Origin: Legionella massiliensis
GTDB lineage: Bacteria; Pseudomonadota; Gammaproteobacteria; Legionellales; Legionellaceae
Length of the DNA stretch: 64,000 bases
Direction of reading: 5' to 3'
Assembly: GCF_000756815.1 (NCBI RefSeq)
Contig: NZ_CCVW01000001.1
Coordinates: 1,106,001-1,170,000 of the forward strand
Shown here: positions 1 to 6,476 of the stretch, piece by piece
Position numbering within the stretch: position 1 is the stretch's first letter
How the letters are laid out: the number at the start of each line of letters is the position of its first letter
Translations under genes and position numbers: made by a program
Notes under the pieces: generated by a model
Database searches by the model: none
What the model was told of the DNA's origin: nothing
Seen by the model: only the letters and a program-made list of their open reading frames with translations

Positions 1-266
1 TTGAGGGTGAATTTATTCAAGTAGGGGATGATTAGAAGCCAGCTTGGTTTGGCTTCAAGAGGCAGAGCCGCAAGTAGTGAGCCTTGGTAAACCGGTGTAA
101 TCGCTTCTCTTTGGGTATTTACTAAGGCAGTTACAGTATCGAGGGCAGCAGGATAGCCATAGAGCAGCCATTGGCTGATAGCCCATAGAATGAGAGCCAA
201 CCAGCCCAGAAATAAAACCAGGAACAGTTGCAGGGTTAATTGCCGGGAATATTGTTTTACTGCCAT
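1..266 (-). CDS. ICE membrane protein, TIGR03747-like, 3' part outside window
   Basis: This is an open frame of 88 codons running off the left edge. It starts with ATG at 266, overlapping the end of the upstream gene by 10 bp, which fits translational coupling. The N-terminus has a short basic segment (MAVKQYSRQLT) and then a strongly hydrophobic helix (residues about 12-35) ending in WLLYGYPAALD. Later residues include NTQREAITPVY. Position next to a PFL_4695-family gene and the single N-terminal membrane segment fit the TIGR03747 integrating-conjugative-element membrane protein, which accompanies the TraD-type coupling ATPase in this ICE class. The family assignment is from gene order and pattern. 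An open frame at 55-282 in another phase is a shadow of this gene. Confidence 0.6.
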   Translation of the reverse strand, partial: MAVKQYSRQLTLQLFLVLFLGWLALILWAISQWLLYGYPAALDTVTALVNTQREAITPVYQGSLLAALPLEAKPSWLLIIPYLNKFTL

Positions 267-691
267 ACAGCCCCCTCAGCAATGATCAAGGGGTAATGGT
301 GCTCTTTTATAAAGTCCAACAGGGGATCAATATTGACTGGCAGCAAAGGTAATTTGAATTTGTTCTGTAATGCAACTATGGTTTGAAAATCGTTGACATT
401 TGTGATGAATCCCAACGCTTGCATAGATTTTAATTCTTCTTGGTGAGCTTCTAACCATTGGTAGGAAAGCCTGTCCGCCCCTATGATAAATAGGTTCATA
501 TTCAATAAGTTTTTCGGGATATCTTTGCGGGTTACTTTACCGACAGTAGCCTTGCTCTTGGCTGGAACTCCGATTGGGCTTGATAAGTTGAGCTTCATGG
601 CATTATCAGATTGAGCCACTGTTAAGGGGATGACATTCATGCAATGGGCATGGAAAGAAACGATTAATAAGAGCAAAATTCGCAACATCAA
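257..691 (-). CDS. ICE protein, PFL_4695 / TIGR03765 family
   Basis: This 144-residue exported protein has an N-terminal signal sequence (LRILLLLIVSFHAHC). The rest matches the pattern of the PFL_4695 family of PFGI-class ICEs: a segment reporting a position (NLFIIGADRLSYQWL), an ALGFITNVND segment and the terminal HYPLIIAEGAVWQ. These proteins are predicted periplasmic accessory factors of the GI-type conjugation machinery and have no known activity. The start at 691 gives the four-base ATGA overlap with the upstream TIGR03759 gene, so the two are coupled. The assignment is by sequence pattern and context, without a profile search. Confidence 0.75.
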   Translation of the reverse strand: MMLRILLLLIVSFHAHCMNVIPLTVAQSDNAMKLNLSSPIGVPAKSKATVGKVTRKDIPKNLLNMNLFIIGADRLSYQWLEAHQEELKSMQALGFITNVNDFQTIVALQNKFKLPLLPVNIDPLLDFIKEHHYPLIIAEGAVWQ

Positions 692-1509
692 AATCTCCCC
701 AAATCGACAATCTGAGAAGTCTTGCCATTGGATAACAGCAGCAAGGGCGTTTGTTTTTTATCGAGTTTTAATGCTTCAAATTGTTGCTGGCCTGGATTTA
801 GGGTTATTTGATGGCTATTTACCAGGCTGATTGGGATTTGATGCCGATTTGCCCATAGCTGGATTGCAGCTTTATTCATATCCAGAAAAAATAGGTTTAA
901 TTGGGTGTTAGGTTTGCGGTTTATGGCATCAATCAGCTGCATGAGGATGGTGGTAACTGGATCGTCAGGGCTTATAAAGAAATACAGTACCTCGCCTTCT
1001 TTAAGTTCAATGGGATGGTGGGCATAAGGGGAGTAGGGCGAGGGATCAAAATCGCCAACCACAGGGACATCTTTAAATAACTGATTGTAGGCCTTGTAAA
1101 AGGCATTATTCCAGGCAATGTTTTGTGCCACTTTCTGGGCTTCTTGTTGGGCTGCCAGTTCGGCAAAATGATTGCGTTCAGAGTCATTTCTGGCATTAAG
1201 TCCAAGGATATCGACAGGGGTCATGCGCAGTTCTTTATAATAAATACCGCTCCTGCTTTGCATTAATTGCAGATAGCGTTTTTCTTCTGATTCATTTAGC
1301 CCCCAAACTAAAGCTTCTTGTTTTTGTGCTTCATTCAGTTGAAATTCTTTACTATTAATCACTTCATCCTGAAGTTCAGTCAGTCCTGCCTTAGCCAAGG
1401 CATTGTCTGCCGTTTGCATAGACGGGTTTACCAGGCCTGGAATATATAATCCTGCCATGGCTTGCTGGCCTAGTAATAGGCCTAAGGTGAGGGTGGTCAG
1501 CCTATTCAT
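688..1509 (-). CDS. ICE protein, TIGR03759 family
   Basis: The product is 273 residues with a signal peptide (about residues 1-19, ending QQAMA). The central segment WGLNESEEKRYLQLMQSRSG, followed by TPVDILGLNARNDSERNHFA, is the hallmark arrangement of TIGR03759 proteins of GI-type ICEs. The C-terminal half looks thioredoxin-like in layout: a strand before FFISPDDPVTTILMQLIDAI and a second LNLFFLDMNKAAIQLWANRH region, but no CxxC pair is present. It probably acts in the periplasm as a transfer accessory protein. It overlaps both neighbours by 4 to 8 bp, which places it inside one leftward operon. Confidence 0.75.
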   Translation of the reverse strand: MNRLTTLTLGLLLGQQAMAGLYIPGLVNPSMQTADNALAKAGLTELQDEVINSKEFQLNEAQKQEALVWGLNESEEKRYLQLMQSRSGIYYKELRMTPVDILGLNARNDSERNHFAELAAQQEAQKVAQNIAWNNAFYKAYNQLFKDVPVVGDFDPSPYSPYAHHPIELKEGEVLYFFISPDDPVTTILMQLIDAINRKPNTQLNLFFLDMNKAAIQLWANRHQIPISLVNSHQITLNPGQQQFEALKLDKKQTPLLLLSNGKTSQIVDLGRF

Positions 1510-2086
1510 TGCCCACCTCTTGTTGAGTCAAGTGAATCAGGACATGGGCTTTCTCTACATTCTCAAATTCGATGGTTTGCTTGGCAAAATTGATATCCAG
1601 AATTTTCCATCCGGCCAAGGAATCTCCTTTCTCAAGGGCTTTAGTTTTATAATCGTAAGCAACCGAAGCGACTGAAACTTCCTGTATGCTGTCTATGCTT
1701 AAAACTTTAAAAGGAAGAGCGCTTGCAGGCAGCATTTTAACTGGCTGCTTTTGGCTATCTAAATGCTTCAGTAATTCCTGGATGCCATCGAGTTGGCTTT
1801 TAATGGCGGCTTGTTCAGTTGAAAACAATTCACCTAATTGATGGTCGTCCTTGTTTTGCATTTGCTGGATAAAGTCCCCCAGCTGTTTGATATGGTCAGT
1901 AATGGGGGAAAGATCAGGCTGTTGGGTAGGTTTATTTAATTGCGACTCAATGGTTGTCAGTTTTTGTTCCAGGCCATTTAGGTTGTTATTAGAGGATGAA
2001 GATTTGTGTTTAACACACACAAACACAACCAACAGAATGTTTAAAGCAACCAGGCCAAGCCATTTGGCATCCAGGAATTTCTTCAT
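1502..2086 (-). CDS. ICE-encoded inner-membrane-anchored coiled-coil protein
   Basis: I do not recognise a named family. The 194-residue product has one N-terminal membrane anchor (WLGLVALNILLVVFVCV, residues about 9-25) and then a Ser/Asn-rich linker. Residues 35 to 105 have long heptad-like stretches (LNGLEQKLTTIESQLN and following) that look coiled coil. The small C-terminal domain contains KALEKGDSLAGWKILDINFA, reminiscent of the periplasmic domain of pilus-assembly (PilP/GspC-like) proteins. It lies between a PilL-like gene and a TIGR03759 gene, overlapping each by a few bases, so it is most likely a periplasmic scaffold of the transfer apparatus. That role is inferred from position and topology only. 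Confidence 0.6.
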   Translation of the reverse strand: MKKFLDAKWLGLVALNILLVVFVCVKHKSSSSNNNLNGLEQKLTTIESQLNKPTQQPDLSPITDHIKQLGDFIQQMQNKDDHQLGELFSTEQAAIKSQLDGIQELLKHLDSQKQPVKMLPASALPFKVLSIDSIQEVSVASVAYDYKTKALEKGDSLAGWKILDINFAKQTIEFENVEKAHVLIHLTQQEVGNE

Positions 2087-2496
2087 TGCGCTCTCCTTGC
2101 ATTAAGACTGAAATTGATTTCTCTTGAGAGGTCATCCTGCTTGAGGCTGAACAGGGATTTTCCAACCAATACTCTAAGCCCGTCGGCTAAGGTTAAAGGA
2201 CCAAGGTTTCTGGCAACCTGGGGTAGGGGTTGCTTGAGGATCTGTTGAAGGCTTTCGCTTTGTTTATCCTGAGGCGCAAGATGGTAGCCTGAGTAGCGGA
2301 GCCAATACTCAACCGCTTCACCTATCGACTGCACAGAGCTTGGAAAATGAATCTGCTGAACAGTTTTAAGCGGGTTGATTTGTGCAGCCAATGGTTGATT
2401 ATTAACCGTGGCATAACGCCCAACCTGGGTGATATTGGCAGCTTGGAGTTGCAAGCTGCTTAGGGCTAAAAAGCCGATAATGGTTGTTCTCAACAT
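2083..2496 (-). CDS. PilL-like ICE protein (TIGR03748-like)
   Basis: The product is 137 residues with a cleavable signal peptide (TTIIGFLALSSLQLQA). The mature part, TQVGRYATVNNQPLAAQINP through SIGEAVEYWLRYSGYHLAP to LADGLRVLVG, follows the pattern of the short PilL proteins of PFGI-class ICEs. In those proteins a Tol/Pal-like or secretin-N-like domain prepares a one-step look-up over the last residues. In other ICEs it belongs to the type IV pilus or transfer cluster and acts in the periplasm. It is the first gene after lvrC and overlaps the next gene by 4 bp. Family membership is judged by pattern. Confidence 0.7.
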   Translation of the reverse strand: MLRTTIIGFLALSSLQLQAANITQVGRYATVNNQPLAAQINPLKTVQQIHFPSSVQSIGEAVEYWLRYSGYHLAPQDKQSESLQQILKQPLPQVARNLGPLTLADGLRVLVGKSLFSLKQDDLSREINFSLNARRAQ

Positions 2497-2504
2497 AATG
2501 ACCC

Positions 2505-2705
2505 CTAACTTTGATTTGACTTGTTTTCTTGGTCTAACTTTTCAATGAACTTGCGGATAAAGACTTCTTTGCGATCAATATCGATGTAGTTAGGCGCTCG
2601 GACGCCAATCCCTATCAGGCCATTTTTTTCATAAAGAACGGTGATTTTGATTTTGCCTTTATTGATGTAGATTTCTTCACCAATTTTACGGTCTAAGATC
2701 AGCAT
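2505..2705 (-). CDS. lvrC: CsrA-family RNA-binding regulator of the ICE (LvrC/CsrT type)
   Basis: The 66 residues are a complete CsrA fold. MLILDRKIGEEIYI supplies the first strand with Arg at position 6, IKITVLYEKNGLIGIGVRAP the middle strands, and IDRKEVFIRKF the last strand, with the RNA-contacting Arg of the usual VHREEI motif kept. CsrA proteins bind GGA-containing hairpins near ribosome binding sites and repress translation. In Legionella ICEs the lvrC/csrT gene follows lvrA and lvrB and is thought to control element or host life-cycle genes. A good AGGAG site precedes the ATG and the start overlaps lvrB by 7 bp. The tail (KLDQENKSNQS) is longer than in core CsrA. Confidence 0.85.
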   Translation of the reverse strand: MLILDRKIGEEIYINKGKIKITVLYEKNGLIGIGVRAPNYIDIDRKEVFIRKFIEKLDQENKSNQS

Positions 2706-3217
2706 GATTTTTTCTCCTTAACTGAAGGGCTGGTTAGTTTTGTCATCATCTCTTTGATGTGGGATTTAACGACTTGTGGATCGGTTCTTTTGTAGTTTTC
2801 AGGTCTAGCTTGTAGGGCTTCTTCTCTAGCCTTGATTGCTTTTTGAATACTGCTGCAAAGCTCTACAAAGACGGGGAGCACTGGAGGGCGTTGTTGCGTT
2901 CTTTTAATTTTTTCTACGGCAAAGGTTAATACCTGGCTTTCGAATTCTTTAATGCTGTCAGACCATTCCAGCTTGGCTGCTTCAAGGGCTCTTTCGTTGT
3001 TATAAGCTGACAGCCACAATGCGCCATAGATGGCATTAAAACGTAAGAACAAAGTATCCACCCGCTTGTCATACGTTTCTTGTTGAGTTGAAGTGGAGGA
3101 CGTTGCTTCCTGTTTGGGGTTCGTCTTCAAAGTGGATGCTGAAGCTAGATTCTTTGCAGGATTCAGCGAGAATATCTGCGGCTGATTTTTTCCTAAAACT
3201 TGTTTGAGGCTTTGCAT
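2699..3217 (-). CDS. lvrB: LvrB; lambda P-like replication/helicase-loader candidate
   Basis: By order (after lvrA, before lvrC) and N-terminus this is LvrB of Legionella ICEs. The region 50 to 125 (YDKRVDTLFLRFNAIYGALW, then a conserved W in LEWSDSIKEF, then a basic helix and RPPVLPVFVELCSSI) has the layout of lambda replication protein P. That family shows a large-aromatic helix, a Trp, a KxxxR segment, then the P-P-x-F-x-x-C pattern. Lambda P recruits DnaB to the O-bound origin. The N-terminal 50 residues are polar and low complexity. The start at 3217 is supported by AGGAG seven bases upstream and makes the gene overlap the lvrA 3' end by 149 bp in another frame. The P-like role is inference from pattern. 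Confidence 0.65.
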   Translation of the reverse strand: MQSLKQVLGKNQPQIFSLNPAKNLASASTLKTNPKQEATSSTSTQQETYDKRVDTLFLRFNAIYGALWLSAYNNERALEAAKLEWSDSIKEFESQVLTFAVEKIKRTQQRPPVLPVFVELCSSIQKAIKAREEALQARPENYKRTDPQVVKSHIKEMMTKLTSPSVKEKKSC

Positions 3218-3974
3218 GATTTTGCTCCTGTTTTCTTACGGGTAAAAGTTCATCATTCCAGCATTGTTGAGCTAGCCAATTGGCAGGAAATTTCCATTTA
3301 GGAACCCATTCGCCACAGAGCTCCAGGTATAAGCGATTTTCAATTTGCGCCTTAAGGGCATCCATCATCTGCTTAAACAGGCTTTCATCAGGCTTGAGTT
3401 TATAAAATTCCTCACATGCCCTGGTCTCATCCTGCTTCTGTGGATAAAGTTCCCAAAATTTTTCAAATTGGGCGCCCACATACACACACAAATTTTCTGA
3501 GTTATGAGGTGTGTCGGGTTTTATGTTTTGAGCTGTGTTGGGTTTTTTAGAGAAACCATCGTAACTTGATGATTTGTAATTCTTTTTGTTGTCCTGGTTT
3601 GTGTCGGGTTGCTGTGTCGGGTTTGTGTCGGGTTTATTTTGAACAGAATTATCCGCATCCGCTAAAAGACATTTTACAATCAGGTTCATTCCTATAGACT
3701 CAATCTTGATTAATCCAGCTCTTTCCAGGGCGTAGATGATTCTTCGCAGTTGTTGACGACTAGGACTGCCAGATTGTTCAAGGCCTTGATGAGGTTCAAT
3801 ATATAAAGCCTCAGCCAGTTGCTGATAACTGATTTTCCGTTTAACCCCAACCAGAAAGGTTTCCCTATCCATATAAGGCCGAATCCCCAGCAAATAGGCT
3901 GACTGCTGGATATAAGGCAATCCCATCAGCGCTGATAATTCGGTAGTGGTAACAAACAAAAATCCCATTTTCAT
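3069..3974 (-). CDS. lvrA: LvrA; winged-helix protein, lambda O-like replication initiator candidate
   Basis: This 301-residue protein is LvrA by position. Residues 10 to 110 look like winged-helix DNA binding (ISYQQLAEALYIEP ... SRQQLRRIIYALERAGLIKI). Residues 115 to 165 are a low-complexity Lys/Pro/Asp/Thr/Asn linker whose DNA holds five iterons. Residues 170 to 235 (FEKFWELYPQK, a run of alternating charged positions, GEWVPKWKFPANWLAQQCW) match the tail found in phage O-type and DnaT-like replisome proteins: FW..YP.K, an A..F position, then P..WL....W. A function in starting ICE replication is therefore plausible, with LvrB as helicase loader. The last ~50 codons overlap lvrB in a different frame. 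Start at 3974 follows GGAAG. Confidence 0.65.
   Translation of the reverse strand: MKMGFLFVTTTELSALMGLPYIQQSAYLLGIRPYMDRETFLVGVKRKISYQQLAEALYIEPHQGLEQSGSPSRQQLRRIIYALERAGLIKIESIGMNLIVKCLLADADNSVQNKPDTNPTQQPDTNQDNKKNYKSSSYDGFSKKPNTAQNIKPDTPHNSENLCVYVGAQFEKFWELYPQKQDETRACEEFYKLKPDESLFKQMMDALKAQIENRLYLELCGEWVPKWKFPANWLAQQCWNDELLPVRKQEQNHAKPQTSFRKKSAADILAESCKESSFSIHFEDEPQTGSNVLHFNSTRNV
3510..3635. repeat. Five iterons inside lvrA, candidate replication origin
   Basis: The 11-mer TGTGTCGGGTT occurs at 3510-3520, 3600-3610, 3613-3623 and 3624-3634, with a one-mismatch copy (TGTGTTGGGTT) at 3534-3544. On the lvrA coding strand the unit reads AACCCGACACA. Four copies fall in the frame that encodes PDT or PNT, but the copy at 3613 falls in another frame, so the repetition is kept at DNA level rather than as a peptide repeat. 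The three right-hand copies are spaced 11 to 13 bp apart, about one helical turn. AT-rich stretches lie between and beside the copies. Confidence 0.6.
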
Positions 3975-4136
3975 CTTCTTCCATCTAAAAGCACCGCTCC
4001 AAAACCAGTGCTTGCAATATCAAGTAATTTCATTTAGTATCAATCAATAACACGAAGTGTGTTGCCAATAACCCATTGTAAATAGCCACTTTTTAGAGTC
4101 AATGGGGTATTTCCTTTTGATAGCAAATGAACCTAA
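3975..4136. promoter_or_regulatory. Divergent lvrA/lvrR control region with palindromes
   Basis: The 162 bp between the two start codons contain ACACGAAGTGT (4050-4060), a perfect 4+3+4 palindrome. They also contain an inverted pair CCCATTG (4072-4078) and CAATGGG (4100-4106), 21 bp apart. The 13-mer GTATCAATCAATA at 4037-4049 recurs exactly at 31138-31150 in the other divergent regulatory region of the element. These are good operator candidates for LvrR. I do not see clear -35/-10 pairs. Confidence 0.5.
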
Positions 4137-4391
4137 ATGAATATGAAAAAAATTATCGGTGGTAGGATTACGCAGGCTAGAAAGGCGAATGGGTGGACGA
4201 TTAAGATCTTGGCAGAGAGGACAGGGTTGGGGGCTGCTAGGATTGGGAATTGGGAGCAGGGTACGAGGAGTCCTGGGCCAGAGGAGGCTAAAATTCTTTC
4301 TAGGGAGTTGAGGGTAGCTGCTTCTTGGTTGCTTTGTTTAACAGACAACCCCCAAGGAGAGTACTTAGACAGTTTGGAGGTTATATTTTAG
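4137..4391 (+). CDS. lvrR: LvrR, HTH (XRE-like) repressor of the lvr locus
   Basis: The 84 residues are a helix-turn-helix protein of the Cro/CI type: GRITQARKANGWTIKILAER forms helices 1 and 2 and TGLGAARIGNWEQGTRSPGP the recognition helix and turn. It is transcribed away from lvrA, as lvrR is in other Legionella ICEs, and is the likely repressor of lvrABC. Its base composition is odd: strongly purine-rich, with six of the seven Arg codons being AGG. That differs from the neighbouring genes and could slow translation. The gene ends 31 bp before the converging kinase gene. Confidence 0.75.
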   Translation: MNMKKIIGGRITQARKANGWTIKILAERTGLGAARIGNWEQGTRSPGPEEAKILSRELRVAASWLLCLTDNPQGEYLDSLEVIF

Positions 4392-4422
4392 ATGCTATTT
4401 CGACTTTAATTTACAATCCATA

Positions 4423-5913
4423 TTAAAATAATCCAAGTAATTCATAATGATGGCGTTTGCGTGCTAACTTCTCATCTCCATTTGCAATTTTTAAGGCAGC
4501 TCTCAAATAACCTGAAGCTGAGTTGTAATCTCGACTTTGTTCACAAACTAAGATGAGTCGAGAAAGTACATCAATCAACCTAGGGTTCCGTTTATTAATT
4601 GTTTCAAGTTTTTTTCTAGCATCATCATATCTGGCCTCCATAGCATCTATTGATGCTTCGCAAATCGCTAAATCTAAGGATTCATCATTACAATGTTTTG
4701 AAATATTTAGTATGTGGGTAGCACTATCAAGACGCCTTAATTTCATGAATACCTTTATCGTTAACTCACGAATATGTGTAGTCGATTGATCTTTAGATTC
4801 AAGCTCATCTTGATCTAATTTATCTACTACTTTCGCAAAATCAAACCATCGTTCAGCACGATATAATGCATTTAGCTGTTGCAATAGGGCCAGTTTTTCC
4901 TTGGTCTTGAAATATTGATTTCCTGCTATATTGGCTGCTTTAAGGTAATCTGCTTTCTCAAGCGATGCTACAACGTCGGTAGTCCAATCTCGAAGTGACA
5001 TGTTATTTGCGGGAGCAAGATGCATAATACTATTTTGTTTATTTTGAATTTCAACAGCGCTAGTAAATGCAATTTTTAGTTCTTCTATTGATTGAAAACG
5101 ATTTGTTGGCTCCTTTTCCAGGCAACGTAAGATTACCTGATCCAGTTCTTTACTGATTGAATGATTAATTTCACTAGGTTTTCTAAAAGGATCATATCTT
5201 AATACTTGTGCTTGTGTATCATGTGGTAATTCACCCGTCATTAATTGATATAATAAAACACCCAAGCTATAAATGTCGCCGGCTAATAATTCCGCAAAAT
5301 TACCTTTTCGACTAACGCAATCACAAAATTCCGGTGCAGAATACAGAACCGTACCGCCATTTTCTCTTGTGCGAACATATATTTCTTCTGGTAGTGCCGA
5401 GCTTCCAAAATCTGTTAATTTAACTAACTGGCCTTGGCCAATTAGAATATTATGAGGTTTTATATCTCCATGAGATATCGGGCGATCTAACTGCGAAAGA
5501 AATTCAACTGCATCTAATACCTGGGTGTATATATTAAAAAGTCTTTGATAGGTATTTCCAAAATGATGACTGCGTTGTTCAAGCTTTTGGGCCAGGCTCT
5601 CGCTGGGGAAATATTCCATTTCTATAGCATACCATTCTTTTTCTGGGGGAACTCGTCCCATATCATATATCTGGATAACATTAGGATGAGGTTTAATGCC
5701 AATTAGTTCTTTCCCTTCAGCTAGGGACCGATCAGACAAGGTGATATTTTTTGGTATTTTCACCGCCACAATTAAATTATCTGAAAGGCGTTCTGCTCGC
5801 CAAACCCAACCATGACTACCGTCACCTAAACAATCAAGTAATAAATATTTATTACCTAATTGTTTATCTCTTCCTGGTAAAAAATGAGCTGAATTTATTT
5901 TCACTTTATGCAC
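4423..5913 (-). CDS. Ser/Thr protein kinase with helical-repeat tail, defence operon
   Basis: A eukaryotic-type kinase domain spans about residues 15 to 285. The glycine loop is LGDGSHGWVW (29-38), the ATP lysine is K52 (VAVKIPK) and the catalytic loop is SHGDIKPHNIL with D150 and N155. DFG is at 168-170 and the SAPEF segment around 193-195. HRD is replaced by HGD, seen in some bacterial kinases. Residues 310 to 496 are all-helical with TPR-like features and may sense partners. It is the last gene of the 11-gene leftward operon, overlapping the preceding gene by 13 bp. Kinases of this kind occur in PGL/BREX and MADS defence systems, so a regulatory or toxic role on infection is likely. No membrane segment is present. 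Confidence 0.85.
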   Translation of the reverse strand: MHKVKINSAHFLPGRDKQLGNKYLLLDCLGDGSHGWVWRAERLSDNLIVAVKIPKNITLSDRSLAEGKELIGIKPHPNVIQIYDMGRVPPEKEWYAIEMEYFPSESLAQKLEQRSHHFGNTYQRLFNIYTQVLDAVEFLSQLDRPISHGDIKPHNILIGQGQLVKLTDFGSSALPEEIYVRTRENGGTVLYSAPEFCDCVSRKGNFAELLAGDIYSLGVLLYQLMTGELPHDTQAQVLRYDPFRKPSEINHSISKELDQVILRCLEKEPTNRFQSIEELKIAFTSAVEIQNKQNSIMHLAPANNMSLRDWTTDVVASLEKADYLKAANIAGNQYFKTKEKLALLQQLNALYRAERWFDFAKVVDKLDQDELESKDQSTTHIRELTIKVFMKLRRLDSATHILNISKHCNDESLDLAICEASIDAMEARYDDARKKLETINKRNPRLIDVLSRLILVCEQSRDYNSASGYLRAALKIANGDEKLARKRHHYELLGLF

Positions 5914-6476
5914 CTATATGTCATATTCTTAAGTCGTAACAGACCATCAGAACCTTTTATAAACATCATACGATTAATTAATAGTTGGCAATTGTTAGGC
6001 ACCTGTATAAATGCGCCTTTATTATTTAGAGCTCCATTTTGAAAAACTTGCTCCAACTCATTAAAGTCGGGTAAGGAAACCAAATCTTGACTCCAAAATG
6101 AGAGCACTAGTAATTCAGTGCTGCTTTGCCACCGAGCTGCCGCATCTATAAGATTAATTAATTTTTCTAGTAATTTACGCTTTCCTTTATAGGTACCGTC
6201 AAATCGTTCATATTCGATCAAGACTTTTGGTGTAACAGTTTTTTTGTCAAACCAGACGGAGTCAGAACGAATATCATTTCCAGCTGCACTTGGAGCAGGG
6301 CCTTCAACTACTGCCATATAATCAAATTCGTGTCCAAGGGTATTCCATAAGCTACAACCAATGCTGTGCACGTAGACATGCTCATCTTTAACTCCATGAT
6401 GTAGCAGCACTGGAAAAGCGTTTTCAATAAAATCACTGTCAAGCTTATTTTGAATTTTCTGAATTAAGTTACTCAC
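5901..6476 (-). CDS. Small possible nuclease (PD-(D/E)XK-like), defence operon
   Basis: The family of this 191-residue protein is not recognised. The middle part (RSDSVWFDKKTVTPKVLIEY, then ERFDGTYKGKRKLLEKLINL) contains an Asp followed about 15 residues later by a strand with E-Y-E and then a basic helix. That is the layout of the PD-(D/E)XK nuclease core, although the usual Lys is not in the standard place. The N-terminus is helical and the C-terminus hydrophobic. It overlaps the HerA-like ATPase gene by 8 bp and the kinase gene by 13 bp. A DNA-cleaving role is a guess from the core layout. Confidence 0.5.
   Translation of the reverse strand: MSNLIQKIQNKLDSDFIENAFPVLLHHGVKDEHVYVHSIGCSLWNTLGHEFDYMAVVEGPAPSAAGNDIRSDSVWFDKKTVTPKVLIEYERFDGTYKGKRKLLEKLINLIDAAARWQSSTELLVLSFWSQDLVSLPDFNELEQVFQNGALNNKGAFIQVPNNCQLLINRMMFIKGSDGLLRLKNMTYRCIK

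Noticed and set aside
55-282. Open frame on the minus strand with basic and Ser-rich sequence
   Set aside because: It is the wrong phase of the truncated TIGR03747-like gene, which starts at 266 with a proper membrane helix.
3510-3635. KPDT/PDT peptide repeat as a protein feature
   Set aside because: One of the five DNA copies is in a different frame, so the repetition is at DNA level.
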